From positions 192,506 through 256,505 of the forward strand of contig NZMJ01000012.1 of assembly GCA_002692855.1 (NCBI GenBank): a stretch of 64,000 nt of DNA. Reading direction: 5' to 3'. Below are positions 53,001 to 62,148 of this stretch, piece after piece; positions within the stretch are counted from its first letter, which is position 1, and every line of letters begins with the position of its first letter. The position numbers were made by a program, and so were the translations under genes. The notes beneath the pieces were generated by a model. The model made no database searches. It worked only from the letters and a program-made list of their open reading frames with translations, and was not told the DNA's origin. The DNA is from Maricaulis sp. Its GTDB lineage: Bacteria > Pseudomonadota > Alphaproteobacteria > Caulobacterales > Maricaulaceae.

Positions 53001-54096
53001 CCGCCAGGGTGCCGGCATCCGCGATGGCGAGCTGTCAGCACGGTTCTCTGGCGAAGGGCTGGAGATCGACACGCTGACCGCCAGCGACGGCGAGGGCGGC
53101 ACACTGACCGGCGAAGGCGCCCTGTCGCTGGCCGGTGCCCGGCCCGACGGAGAATTCCGGATCGCGTTCAGGAACTTCCAGGCGCTGGACCGGAACGACT
53201 TGCAGGCGACCGCCACCGGAAATGTCGTGATTGCCTTCCGCCCCGAGGACACCATCCTGGTCTCGGGCGAAACCCGGCTCGACCGTGTCGAAGCGCGGAT
53301 TCCTGAATCCAGCCGCGATGCGATCGTCGAGATCGACGTGACCGAAATCAATGCGCCGCCGGGGCACCGGATCATTGTGCGACGGGACCCTTCGCCCATC
53401 GAACTGGACTACCGCGTGCGCGCCTCGCGCCGAATCTTCGTGCGCGGTCCGGCCTTCGATACCGAATGGGGCGCAGATGTGCGCGCAACCGGCCGGCTCG
53501 ACGCCATTCGCCTGAACGGAAATGCCCAGCTTGAGAACGGCTCCGTGAACTTTGCCGGGCGTCCGTTCGACATCGCAAGCGGGCGGATCCGCTTCCGCGG
53601 TTCGCCCACTGACGCGACCATCAATGTCGTGGCCGAACGCACCGATGACAGCCTCACGGCCCAGGTGATTGTCAGCGGGCCGGTGACCGCGCCGCAAATC
53701 CGCCTGACCAGCACGCCCTCACTTCCCGAAGACGAAATTCTCTCCCGCATCCTGTTCGGGCGCTCGGCCTCCGAACTCTCTGCGCTGGAGGCGGCACAGC
53801 TTGCGTCCACCCTCTCCAGCGCCGCTACAGGGGTCGGGGGCTTCGGGGCTTTCGACCGGCTGCGTTCAGCCATCGGCATCGACCGCCTGTCGGTACGTGC
53901 CGGAGAGAACGGCCCGGTCGTGACAGGGGGGCGCTATATCGACGACGACGTCTATCTCGAGATCGAATCGGGCGGCGGGCAGGCGCAGACATCGGCGCGG
54001 ATCGAGTGGGAAATTCGCCCCAACGTCACCATCCAGTCACGCCTGACCGGAGATGCGGGAGCCTCCATCGCCGTGCGCTGGCGCACCGAGTACTGA
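50014..54096 (+). CDS. tamB: TamB-like translocation and assembly module protein
   Basis: 1,360-residue inner-membrane-anchored periplasmic protein. One N-terminal transmembrane helix (IIRWSVGIGIVLAGILVLLTGM) is followed by a very long run of beta strands of the AsmA/TamB repeat type. The conserved C-terminal domain (about 1,030-1,360) has the family pattern GxAxLENGSVNFAGRPFDIASGRIRF, ERTDDSLTAQVIVSGPVTAPQIRLTSTPSLPEDEIL and ends in VRWRTEY. It is thought to form a groove that moves lipids or outer-membrane proteins together with TamA. Confidence 0.96.
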   Translation: MAASTQRIIRWSVGIGIVLAGILVLLTGMRLIIASPAGSHLVASQVDGREIPGIGRIEIDGLQGDILSRARFDELTITDDEGTWLVLRGVTLDWRPLRFMTGGGIDIRSAEAEFGRLDRLPQTGGSGGGGFNLPQLRLDRLNLERFELGEGIAGPEVAFTAQSSAGIGSRGEIDFDARFERLDEAGDAATAEFTRDAAGAMNASLDLSGAPDGPIASLLRIEGHAIDVDAALTGNPETGSGTAGIRLDGDPVGDAALDWSQGVMSASLRFEANAWPDLWVRRIVGGDARAEATIDISGRPRLTALVADAGPTHVEAEPSGDSWAVRLETDGEQVARWSGEPIEATRITFDGIVNPAGNRGAHGELSGENVRYRGFSAARLQGPAAIDGPVSALVIDMSVDLEGAGYPDPRLAAILGPSPHLAGIVRRLPGGRSWALEDLQASGNGNSVTAAGDVRLADRAYGLAGELELTRLGGLLDGLSGRAVSRVSLEGGFDGALAITMDGRARELAGPQMVAQLGNQIDFAGRVTRTASGRLGAENIRLSSDALTVNGQASFGPGNIWRADADARARRALQFGSVTLAAGSTAHVEAAPQNGESVWRIEAGSESVGAGPVVLATPMLVVDGRGGPQAMQADIRFTADTEQGELDLSGQVARTDQGWSLRSLTGQAGPVALEGQGRYGETGPAGQITGRYENGPGRIVATADFGSDAQAAIDISVDARGFEWEGSRVDRLRLTAQGSLDALDLSLQSSGFYASAWTVSGTGQLERAENGIRVTFAPTGEWGDVELATVNRLVFRQPATGDPRFSGAWRLNDGVFALEWQGGEAPHAELDLSDVPVGLISLYRERTPAEGVISGTIAYRRTPTGPEVEADLRGTGLRPPGADPQSALTARLSGTLEDGFARAIIEAEGNDLNAEASIEADFGNLATLAEIPDRMDTALRGEGHLSGAIGVLAGFHLPENHQLTGNVLGDAQLTGTLGAPDFSGSLQATDVNYREIRQGAGIRDGELSARFSGEGLEIDTLTASDGEGGTLTGEGALSLAGARPDGEFRIAFRNFQALDRNDLQATATGNVVIAFRPEDTILVSGETRLDRVEARIPESSRDAIVEIDVTEINAPPGHRIIVRRDPSPIELDYRVRASRRIFVRGPAFDTEWGADVRATGRLDAIRLNGNAQLENGSVNFAGRPFDIASGRIRFRGSPTDATINVVAERTDDSLTAQVIVSGPVTAPQIRLTSTPSLPEDEILSRILFGRSASELSALEAAQLASTLSSAATGVGGFGAFDRLRSAIGIDRLSVRAGENGPVVTGGRYIDDDVYLEIESGGGQAQTSARIEWEIRPNVTIQSRLTGDAGASIAVRWRTEY

Positions 54097-54211
54097 CGCG
54101 GGGAGCGGCCGATTTTCTGGCCCGCATCGTCGAATTCGTCTTCGATTCAACACCAAACATGGTTAACGTGCCGCCTTGGCAGAACCGTTTCGCAAAACCG
54201 ACAGGGGGGTC

Positions 54212-55822
54212 ATGCGAAGGTTTTCGGCAATGTGCGTCCTGTTCCTGGTGCTCGGCCTGGCGGCTGAAGCGCGCGCGCAGATTCGCGGCGAACTGGCGCC
54301 CGTGGGGGTGGCGGAATTTTATGCGCAGCGCCGGGATGCTCCGGCCTGGAATGCGGAAAGCTATGCTGAGCTGGTTGCCGCGGTCGGTGATGCCTGGATG
54401 CATGGCCTGCCGCCCGAACGCTATGGCCATGAGCGGTTGTCCGACCCCTCGCTGACACCTTTCTTGCGTGACCGGCTTGCGACCGATGCGTATCTCGCGC
54501 TGGCCGGGGACCTGCATTACGGGCTCGTCGATCCGCGATCGGTCGAGCCGGAATGGACGCTGCGCCAGGACCGGGTCGACCTGATTGACCGCCTGCGGAC
54601 GGCGCTGGCAACCGGCGAGGTGCGCGCCAGCCTCGAAGCCCTGGCGCCGCAATTTCCCGAATACGCTGCCCTTCGCCGAGAACGCGTCCTGCTCGGCCTT
54701 GAAGCACGGGACCGCCTCCCGCTTGGCGAAGGCGAGGACCTTGCGCTTTCCAGTGCCGGGGACCGGGTTGACCGTTTGCGTGCCCGGCTGTCCGAGATTG
54801 ATCCGGCCTTGTCGCTTGTCCCCGCCGGGCGCCCGTTTGACGCAGCGCTTGAACGGGCTGTCCGGCAGTTTCAGCGCGATGCCCGCCTCGAACCGACAGG
54901 CGCGGTTGATGCCCTGACCCGGCGCGCCCTCGACCGCTCTCCCGAAGACCGGGCAGCGATCCTGGCCATCAACATGGAACGCTGGCGCTGGATGCCGGCC
55001 GATCTCGGCCGCCGCAACATTCGCGTCAATGTCGCCGACTATCGGCTCGAAACCTGGGAGGATGGCGAGCTGGTCGCGATACACGAGGCAATGGCGGGGC
55101 GAACCAGCGCCGCGACTCCGGCCTTCTCGGCGACGATGAGCTATCTGGTGTTCAATCCCTGGTGGGAAACCCCGATCAGCCTGGGGCGCGGCACGCTGCG
55201 CTCGATCCAGCGCAATCCGAATTATGCCAGCTGGGCCGGCTATCAGGTGCTCGACCGGTCGGGCTACCGCGTCGATCCGCACTCGATCGACTGGTCGACC
55301 CGCGAAATTTCCGACTTCCGGGTTCGCCAGCGTCCCGGTGCCGGCAATGCGCTGGGCGAGGTGAAATTCATGTTCCCCAACCGGCACAACATCTACATCC
55401 ACGACACGCCCGACCGGGACAATTTCGACCTGACGAACCGCCGCGCCGTGTCATCGGGGTGTGTGCGCGTCCAGAATCCCTTCGAACTGGCCGAGTGGGT
55501 CCTGGAAGGGCAGGAGGGCTGGACCCGCGAGGAGATCGACACCGTGACGGCGGGCTCGCGCGCCACCCGCGTGAACATTGATGACCCGGTCGAGGTTCAC
55601 ATCCTCTATTTCACGGCGGCCTCGGGCGCCTATGGCCGGGTGCGGTATCTCGACGACCTCTACGGGCGGGACCGCCGCCTGCGTGCAGCCTTCGAGCAGG
55701 GTCTGACTGTCCCGCTCGCACAGATGGAGGCGCGCCGGACCGGGACTGCCGCGACCCTGGAGGACAGGCCGGTCGCCGGTCATCACGGGCAGGGCGGGCG
55801 CACCGCTGCGATGCGGCACTGA
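54212..55822 (+). CDS. L,D-transpeptidase (YcbB-like)
   Basis: Periplasmic cell-wall cross-linking enzyme of 536 residues. Signal peptide MRRFSAMCVLFLVLGLAAEARA, an N-terminal helical domain with WNAESYAELVAAVGDAWMHGLPPERY, a peptidoglycan-binding domain (DAALERAVRQFQRDARLEPTGAVD, about 210-245), and a YkuD catalytic domain whose HDTPDRDNF and SSGCVRVQNP hold the catalytic His and Cys. The ATG at 54212 with AGGGGGGT just before it is preferred to an ATG at 54176. Makes 3-3 cross-links or attaches other molecules to peptidoglycan. Confidence 0.95.
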   Translation: MRRFSAMCVLFLVLGLAAEARAQIRGELAPVGVAEFYAQRRDAPAWNAESYAELVAAVGDAWMHGLPPERYGHERLSDPSLTPFLRDRLATDAYLALAGDLHYGLVDPRSVEPEWTLRQDRVDLIDRLRTALATGEVRASLEALAPQFPEYAALRRERVLLGLEARDRLPLGEGEDLALSSAGDRVDRLRARLSEIDPALSLVPAGRPFDAALERAVRQFQRDARLEPTGAVDALTRRALDRSPEDRAAILAINMERWRWMPADLGRRNIRVNVADYRLETWEDGELVAIHEAMAGRTSAATPAFSATMSYLVFNPWWETPISLGRGTLRSIQRNPNYASWAGYQVLDRSGYRVDPHSIDWSTREISDFRVRQRPGAGNALGEVKFMFPNRHNIYIHDTPDRDNFDLTNRRAVSSGCVRVQNPFELAEWVLEGQEGWTREEIDTVTAGSRATRVNIDDPVEVHILYFTAASGAYGRVRYLDDLYGRDRRLRAAFEQGLTVPLAQMEARRTGTAATLEDRPVAGHHGQGGRTAAMRH

Positions 55823-55933
55823 AGCGGTCCTCTGCATTCATGACAATTACAGCTATAGGCATCGCACAGGCGACGGATTGGCGCGGGCCGCTCCGTTCAA
55901 CGCCTGCGACACATGACCAGGGGTAAGCGCCAG

Positions 55934-57421
55934 ATGACACTGCGTAATGGATTGATCGGCCTGGCCGTCTTGCTGGTCCTCGTACTCGGGATCTGGTTCG
56001 TTTTTGGCCGCGGTGAGCCAGCGGCCGAGCTGGTCATCGAGACCGAGGCGGTCGCCACTGCGGACCTGCGCCGCTCTGTTTCCGCCACCGGCACGGTGCG
56101 TGCCCTCGTCCAGGTGCAGGTCGGATCCCAGCTGTCGGGTCAGGTGGCCGAGCTCGCGGTGGATTTCAATTCGCCCGTCGAGGAAGGCCAGGTCATCGCC
56201 CGGATCGATCCGCAGACTTTCCAGACACGCGTCCGAGAGGCGCAGGCCTCCCTGTCGACCGCCCGCGCCCAGCTCCAGCTGCAACGGGCATCGCTCGGGC
56301 GCGTCGATGCCAACCTGCTCGTGGCGCAACAGGAGTTTGACCGCGTCGCGCAGCTGCACGAACGCGGCATCGCCAGCGACGCCGCCCTGCAAACCGCACA
56401 GGCCCAGCTTGAATCCTCACAGTCCGAACGCGCCGTCGCCCTGGCCCAGATTTCCAACGCGCTCGCCACGGTCGAGCAGCGCGAGGCGACGCTCGAAGGC
56501 GCCGAGATCGATCTCGAGCGCACGGTGATCCGTTCCCCCATCGACGGGGTCGTTGTCGACCGCCAGGTCGATGTCGGCCAGACCGTCGCCGCAAGCATGT
56601 CGGCGCCCACCCTGTTCGTGATCGCGCAGGACCTGAACCGTATCCAGATCGACGCCCAGGTCGATGAAAGCGACATCGGCGAAATCGCCACCGGTCAGCC
56701 GGTCAGCTTCACGGTCGATGCCTTTGTCGGCCGCACCTATGAAGGTGTCGTCGATCAGATCCGTCTTGCGGCGACCAACACCAACAACGTCGTGACCTAT
56801 ACCGTCGTGGTAACAGCGGAAAATCCCGGCGAACGTCTTCTGCCGGGCATGACCGCCAATCTCGACATCGTCACCGGCGAGCGCGAAGGCGTGTTGGCCG
56901 TGCCCAATTCGGCGCTACGTTTCCGCCCCTCCGGTTCGCTGGAAGGCCAGGCCATCGCTGCTGCGGATACCGGCGGCGGCGAGGGGCGCGGCGCGCGCGG
57001 TGGTGGCCCCGCAAGCCGGGGCGGCGGCGGGGCAGGCGGCGGCATGATGGCCCGCATGGCCGAGGAACTCGACATGACCGAGGACCAGCAGGCGCAGGCA
57101 CAAGACGCCATGCGCCGGGTCTTCGCATCCATCCAGGCGCAGGCTGCGTCCGGCGGCGAGTTCGACCGCAGCGCCATTCCCGCCCGCATAGAGGCCGCCT
57201 TGCGCGACGTGCTGACACCCGAACAGATGCGCCGCTACCGCGAGTTGTCAGCCGCCCGCGCCGAGATTCGCCCCGGAAGTGTCTGGGTCGAGCGCGCCGA
57301 CGGCATGCTCGAGGAGCGCCGGGTCCAGCTGGGTGTGAGCGACGGCCAGAAGACCGAAATCGTCGGTGGTCAGCTTGAAGCCGGCGAGCCGGTCGTTACC
57401 CGCGCGCGGGAAGCCGGCTAG
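55934..57421 (+). CDS. MacA-like periplasmic adaptor with LTxxQ-type insertion
   Basis: 495-residue adaptor: N-terminal membrane anchor (RNGLIGLAVLLVLVLGIWFVF), barrel-sandwich domain (SATGTVRALVQVQVGSQLSGQV), coiled-coil hairpin, RSPIDGVVVDRQVDVGQTV and a beta barrel. Unusually, after the VPNSALRFRP strand comes a Gly-rich linker and a helical segment (about 345-440) with MTEDQQAQAQDAMRRVF and LTPEQMRRYREL, resembling the LTxxQ motifs of Spy/CpxP periplasmic chaperones. The final domain returns with GSVWVER and GGQLEAGEPVV. The ATG at 55934 is preceded by AGGGGTAAG. Operon with the ATPase and permease. Confidence 0.92.
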   Translation: MTLRNGLIGLAVLLVLVLGIWFVFGRGEPAAELVIETEAVATADLRRSVSATGTVRALVQVQVGSQLSGQVAELAVDFNSPVEEGQVIARIDPQTFQTRVREAQASLSTARAQLQLQRASLGRVDANLLVAQQEFDRVAQLHERGIASDAALQTAQAQLESSQSERAVALAQISNALATVEQREATLEGAEIDLERTVIRSPIDGVVVDRQVDVGQTVAASMSAPTLFVIAQDLNRIQIDAQVDESDIGEIATGQPVSFTVDAFVGRTYEGVVDQIRLAATNTNNVVTYTVVVTAENPGERLLPGMTANLDIVTGEREGVLAVPNSALRFRPSGSLEGQAIAAADTGGGEGRGARGGGPASRGGGGAGGGMMARMAEELDMTEDQQAQAQDAMRRVFASIQAQAASGGEFDRSAIPARIEAALRDVLTPEQMRRYRELSAARAEIRPGSVWVERADGMLEERRVQLGVSDGQKTEIVGGQLEAGEPVVTRAREAG

Positions 57422-58104
57422 TGGCTGCCCCCCTGATCGAATGCAGGGACCTGACGCGCGTCTACCGGATGGGCGGCGGCGAAGTGCGCGCGCTCGACGG
57501 AGTGAGCGTGACGATCGAGGAGGGCGATTACGTCGCCATCATGGGCACGTCGGGCTCGGGCAAGTCGACCTTCATGAACCTTCTGGGCGCGCTCGACCGA
57601 CCCACTTCGGGTTCGCTGCGGGTGGCCGGTGAATCGATCGAGGGGATGGGACCGGACGAACTCGCCGCCTTCCGCAACCGCACCATCGGTTTCGTCTTCC
57701 AGCAATTCAACCTGCTCGCGCGCACCAGCGCCGAGGACAATGCGGCCCTGCCCCTCCTCTATTCGGGGATGAACGGGGCGCAGCGCCGCGAACGCGCGCG
57801 CGCCCGCCTGACACAGGTGGGTCTGGGCGACCGCATGGATCACCACCCCTCCCAGTTGTCGGGTGGACAGCAGCAACGCGTCGCGATTGCGCGCGGGCTG
57901 GTGAACGATCCGCGCATTCTTCTGGCCGACGAACCGACCGGCGCGCTCGACAGCCAGACGACCGTCGAGGTGCTGGGCATCTTTGATCGGCTGAATGCCG
58001 AAGGCATCACGGTCATTCTGGTCACGCACGAACAGGACGTCGCCAATCATGCGCGGCGCCAGATCGTGTTCCGGGATGGCCGGGTCGTGGAGGACCGGCG
58101 ATGA
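57421..58104 (+). CDS. MacB-type ABC ATPase subunit
   Basis: 227 residues. Walker A GTSGSGKSTFMNLLG, Q loop FVFQQFNLL, signature LSGGQQQRVAIARGL, Walker B ILLADEPTGALD and switch His in VILVTHEQD. GTG start at 57421 overlaps the adaptor stop by one base. In E. coli MacB the ATPase and permease are one chain; here they are separate, so a split MacB-like or ABC-type export pair. Confidence 0.95.
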   Translation: MAAPLIECRDLTRVYRMGGGEVRALDGVSVTIEEGDYVAIMGTSGSGKSTFMNLLGALDRPTSGSLRVAGESIEGMGPDELAAFRNRTIGFVFQQFNLLARTSAEDNAALPLLYSGMNGAQRRERARARLTQVGLGDRMDHHPSQLSGGQQQRVAIARGLVNDPRILLADEPTGALDSQTTVEVLGIFDRLNAEGITVILVTHEQDVANHARRQIVFRDGRVVEDRR

Positions 58105-59333
58105 ATCTCCTGTCAGCCATCCGCGTCGCGCTGCTGGCGCTCCGGGTCAACCTGCTGCGTTCCATCCTCGCCATGCTCGGCATCATCATCGGGGTCAGCG
58201 CGGTGATCGCCATGGTGTCGGTCACCGAAGGCGCCAAGCGTGCCATGGAAGACCGCATTGCCAGCTTCGGCGCCAATCTGCTGGTCATTCGCCCCGGTTC
58301 GAGCGGCTTTGGCGGCCGCCGTGGCGGGGCCGGGACGGCCACCATGCTGACCGATGAGAATGTCGAGGCCATCCGCGACCAGATACCGGGCGTCGTCGCC
58401 GTTTCGGGCGAAATGTCGGGCAGCCAGGCGCTGGTCATCGCAGGAGAGAACTGGACCACCAACGTCCAGGGCGTCCACGCCGACTATTTCGAGGCGCGCG
58501 ACTGGTATGTCGCCGAGGGCCGGATCTTTACCCCGGCAGAAGTGCGCTCCGGCGCGCGCGTGATCATGATCGGCCAGTCGGTCGCCAGTGAATTGTTCGG
58601 GGCCTCGGACCCGCTGGGGCAGACCATCCGCGTCGGGGCCGTCCCCATGACCGTGATCGGCGTGATGGCCGCCAAGGGGCAGACCAGCTGGGGCTCGGAC
58701 CAGGACGACGTCGTCTTCGCGCCGATCACAACGGCGCGCTCGCGCCTGTTCGGCTACCAGTTCGGCGTTCGCGACCCGGTCTTCACCATCTATGCCGAGG
58801 TCGCTTCGGGCACGAAATTGTCACGCGCGGTTGCCGACATCGAGGATTTGCTGCGCGTTCAGCGAAACATTGCGCCGGGCGCCGAGGACGACTTCTCGGT
58901 CAACAATCTCGCCGAATTCATCCGCGCGCGGAACGAGACGGAGAGCCAGCTCGGCGTGCTGCTGGCCGCCGCTGCCGTGATCTCGCTGCTGGTCGGCGGT
59001 ATCGGCATCATGAACATCATGCTGGTGTCGGTGACCGAGCGGACGCGCGAGATCGGGCTGCGGCTTGCGGTCGGCGCACGGCGTGCCGACGTGCGAAACC
59101 AGTTCCTGATCGAAAGCGTCGTCCTGTGCATGACCGGCGGTCTGCTGGGCATGGCGATTGGCGTCGCCGGTGCGTATGGCATCGGCCAGCTCGGCCAGTT
59201 CCCGGTGTCGATCCACCCGGCCATTGCCGGGATCGCGATCGGGGCAGCCGTGTTTGTCGGCCTGTTCTTCGGATTCTATCCCGCGCACCGGGCGTCGCGC
59301 CTGGACCCGATCGAGGCGCTTCGTTTCGAGTGA
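58101..59333 (+). CDS. MacB/FtsX-family ABC permease
   Basis: 410 residues with the MacB four-helix layout: one N-terminal helix (LRSILAMLGIIIGVSAVIAMVSV), a large periplasmic domain (about 45-275), then three helices (LLAAAAVISLLVGGIGIMNIMLVSVTERTREIGLRLAVGA, VVLCMTGGLLGMAIGVAGAYGI and GIAIGAAVFVGLFFGFYPAHRAS), ending with DPIEALRFE. The TREIGLRLAVGA and DPIEALR motifs are typical of FtsX-like exporters. Substrate unknown; likely an antimicrobial or lipoprotein. Overlaps the ATPase gene by four bases and ends next to the convergent kinase gene. Confidence 0.95.
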   Translation: MNLLSAIRVALLALRVNLLRSILAMLGIIIGVSAVIAMVSVTEGAKRAMEDRIASFGANLLVIRPGSSGFGGRRGGAGTATMLTDENVEAIRDQIPGVVAVSGEMSGSQALVIAGENWTTNVQGVHADYFEARDWYVAEGRIFTPAEVRSGARVIMIGQSVASELFGASDPLGQTIRVGAVPMTVIGVMAAKGQTSWGSDQDDVVFAPITTARSRLFGYQFGVRDPVFTIYAEVASGTKLSRAVADIEDLLRVQRNIAPGAEDDFSVNNLAEFIRARNETESQLGVLLAAAAVISLLVGGIGIMNIMLVSVTERTREIGLRLAVGARRADVRNQFLIESVVLCMTGGLLGMAIGVAGAYGIGQLGQFPVSIHPAIAGIAIGAAVFVGLFFGFYPAHRASRLDPIEALRFE

Positions 59334-62015
59334 TCAGGCCGAGCGGGCCGTTTCTCCGGCTGCGCGCCGCGGCAGGGTGATGGTGAAGGTCGCACCCTTG
59401 CCCGGCGTGCTCGACACGTCGACCCGGCCGCCGTGGCGTTCGACGCCCTGCTGGACGATGGACAAGCCGATGCCGGTGCCGGGGTATTCCTCGCGCGAAT
59501 GCAGTCGCTGGAAGGGCGCAAAGATCTTCTCGGCGAAGCGCGGCTCGAACCCGATCCCGTTGTCTGCGACCGAGATCGTCCACCCGTCTTCGCTGCTTGT
59601 CATCCGCACATCGACACGCGGGGAAGAAACCCCCCGGTATTTGAGCGCATTCGATACCAGGTTCTGCAGGATCTGGGTGATGACCGGCCGGTCGGCCTCC
59701 AGCGGACCCAGCTGATCGGCGATGACCGTGGCGCCGGTCTCCTCGATCTGGACTTCCAGCCGTTTCAGGGCGTCGGTCAGGGCATCACTGAGCTCAAATG
59801 TCTCCGTGCGCAGGGACTTGTTGCCCAACCGCGAATAGGTCAGCAGATCGTCGATCAGAAGCTGCATGCGCTGGGCGCCATCACTCATGAAATCGAGGCA
59901 GCGACGGCCTTCCTCGTCGAGCTGATCGGAATAGCGCCGCCGCATCAGGCTGGCGAAGGCCGCAACCTTGCGCAGCGGCTCCTGGAGGTCATGCGATGCC
60001 ACCGCCGCGAACCGGTCGAGCTCGCGGTTCGAACGCTTCAACCCCTCATAGGCGCGGCGCAGGGGCGTGATGTCGGTGATCACGGCATAGCTGGCCTTCG
60101 GGCTGCCGTCTTCGGCGCGTTCCAGGAAGGAGTTGAGCAGCACGTCCAGCTTTTCGCCGGACTTGGTGACAAACCGGTATTCGATCTCGTGATTTCCGCC
60201 TTCGCGGAACAGGCGCGGCAAGCTGTAGCGCACGGCGCGCTCGCGCGATTCAGGATCAAGGAAGGCGGTCGAGAGCTGGCCGATCACCTCGCGCCGTTCA
60301 TAGCCCATCACCGACAGCCAGTAGTCGCTGACCTGGATGATCCGGCCATCGGCATTGATCGTGTGCATCATCGCCGGTGTGGCCCGATAGATGGACTCAA
60401 ATCGGTTCTTTTCCTCGACCAGCGCCCGGTTCAGCTCGTTGCGTTCGGTCACGTCGACCAGGATGCCGTGCGCCAGGTCGGCGTCTGGCGTTGCGCCTTT
60501 CTCGACCACGGCGCTGAGCAGGATCTCGATCACCGCGCCGGACTTGGTGCGGAAGCGATACGGGACATCCTCAATCTCACCCGTGCGCCAGAAATCAGGC
60601 TGGATCTTGGAGCGGGCGCGTTCCCGGTCTTCCTCGATCAGGTAGTTTGATGCCAGCGTCCCGATCACTTCCTCGCGTGTGTATTCCATCATCGCCAGCC
60701 AGTAGTCGCTGACATTCAGGATCACGCCATTGCGGTCGATCGTGTGCATCATCGCCGGCGTGGCACGATAGGTTGACCGGTAGCGGTCGCGCTCGGTCTG
60801 CAGCTCGGTTTCAAGCTGGATGCGGCTGGTTTCATCCTTCAGGACACCCGCCGCCAGTTTCGGTTTTCCGTCCGGCGTGCGTTCGATCAACCGCCCGCTG
60901 GAGCGAATCCAGCGCCACTCCCCCGTCGCGCTGTCCTTGGCGCGATACAGCGACTCGAAGCGCTCGGACTTGCCTTCAACGACGTCCATTGTCCGGCGGA
61001 TCACGTCGCCCTTGTCGTCTGGATGAACGTGTTTCATCCACTCCTCGCCCGGCACGACCGGATTGTTCTGGTCAACCCCCAGCCGATGCGCCAGGTCACC
61101 GCGAATCGTGGAGACGTGATCGACGAGGTCGTAACGCCAGGCGGCGAGATCGGCCGCCTTCAACGCTTCGGCAAGCTGGAAGTTGGTCTGGGCAACCCGG
61201 CTTTCCAGTGCCTTGCGTTCGGAAATGTTGGTCAGGAATCCGGCGGACCGGATCGGATTGCCCTCCGTATCGCGTTCAACAACCTGACCGATATTGCGGA
61301 CCCACAACCAGTTGCCGTCATCGGTACGCAAGCGGTACTCGACCTCGACCAGCTCGCCGTTCAGCAAGCGCTTGCGCGCCTCCTGGGAAATCGGAACGTC
61401 ATCCGGGTGGAGAAGATCGCGCCACTGGGCGAGCGTGTTGATCTCCCTCTGGATGGGCAGGCCCGGCAGGTTCGATTTGATCGCTGTTGTTGCGGCGGAA
61501 TCGGTCTCACGGAGATCCATCGACCAGACGCCGCCATTGCCGGAGATAAGCGCCTCGTCGATCAGCTTTTCACTGGCTTCAAGCAACGCCTCCCGCGCCT
61601 TGCGATCGGTAATATTCGCCGCAAATCCCGTCGCCCGGGTCCAGCCTCCGTCGGCACCCGTCTCGGCCACACCGCCGCGCGAATAGACCCAGATATAGTC
61701 GCCGTTGCGATCACGCATCCGGTAGTCGACGCGCAGGGGGGTATCGAGTGACATGGCGTCGAGAGCGGCGTGGCACCTTTCCATGTCGTCGGGGTGCTGG
61801 AGCGCGCGCCACTGATCGAGCGAGAAGCGGACCGGCTCGTTTGCATTGCCAAAGCCCAGCGTTTCGACAAGCGGCCCCATCATGTCGCTCATGCCGTCAC
61901 TGTGGAGCGTCCACACGGTTTCGCCGGTGTGACGGACGGCTTCGAGTGAAAGCTGATCAAAGGCCGGTGTGCCGTCAACGCGGTTCGGGTGGTGCTGGCC
62001 GGAACTGGTTTTCAT
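59334..62015 (-). CDS. Soluble multi-PAS sensor histidine kinase
   Basis: 893 residues with no transmembrane helix. Five PAS/PAC units are visible (about 55-140, 160-270, 285-395, 405-525 and 535-650); units 4 and 5 are close copies (YRATPAMMHTI ... VSDYWL ... EVIG), suggesting a recent duplication. A HisKA domain with phospho-acceptor His near 672 (VASHDLQEPLRK) is followed by HATPase_c (QILQNLVSNALKYRG, VADNGIGFE, GTGIGLSIV). The DLQEPLRK sequence resembles phytochrome-like cytosolic kinases. No response-regulator gene is adjacent, so its partner is elsewhere. Confidence 0.94.
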   Translation of the reverse strand: MKTSSGQHHPNRVDGTPAFDQLSLEAVRHTGETVWTLHSDGMSDMMGPLVETLGFGNANEPVRFSLDQWRALQHPDDMERCHAALDAMSLDTPLRVDYRMRDRNGDYIWVYSRGGVAETGADGGWTRATGFAANITDRKAREALLEASEKLIDEALISGNGGVWSMDLRETDSAATTAIKSNLPGLPIQREINTLAQWRDLLHPDDVPISQEARKRLLNGELVEVEYRLRTDDGNWLWVRNIGQVVERDTEGNPIRSAGFLTNISERKALESRVAQTNFQLAEALKAADLAAWRYDLVDHVSTIRGDLAHRLGVDQNNPVVPGEEWMKHVHPDDKGDVIRRTMDVVEGKSERFESLYRAKDSATGEWRWIRSSGRLIERTPDGKPKLAAGVLKDETSRIQLETELQTERDRYRSTYRATPAMMHTIDRNGVILNVSDYWLAMMEYTREEVIGTLASNYLIEEDRERARSKIQPDFWRTGEIEDVPYRFRTKSGAVIEILLSAVVEKGATPDADLAHGILVDVTERNELNRALVEEKNRFESIYRATPAMMHTINADGRIIQVSDYWLSVMGYERREVIGQLSTAFLDPESRERAVRYSLPRLFREGGNHEIEYRFVTKSGEKLDVLLNSFLERAEDGSPKASYAVITDITPLRRAYEGLKRSNRELDRFAAVASHDLQEPLRKVAAFASLMRRRYSDQLDEEGRRCLDFMSDGAQRMQLLIDDLLTYSRLGNKSLRTETFELSDALTDALKRLEVQIEETGATVIADQLGPLEADRPVITQILQNLVSNALKYRGVSSPRVDVRMTSSEDGWTISVADNGIGFEPRFAEKIFAPFQRLHSREEYPGTGIGLSIVQQGVERHGGRVDVSSTPGKGATFTITLPRRAAGETARSA

Positions 62016-62148
62016 GGCTCGCGAATCTCCCCGTTCCGGTGCAGTCTACTGCGTTCGGGCTGTAGTGCGATGGTCACAATGACCACAAAGCTGGTGTATG
62101 GACCCGAGCCCGTTATTGTCGCGTCACTTCCGAAATGAGGACGGCCGC

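Noticed and set aside
55823-55933. Promoter for the MacAB-like operon (CTGCAT-N16-TATAGG)
   Set aside because: The -35 matches only half of the consensus; too weak to list.
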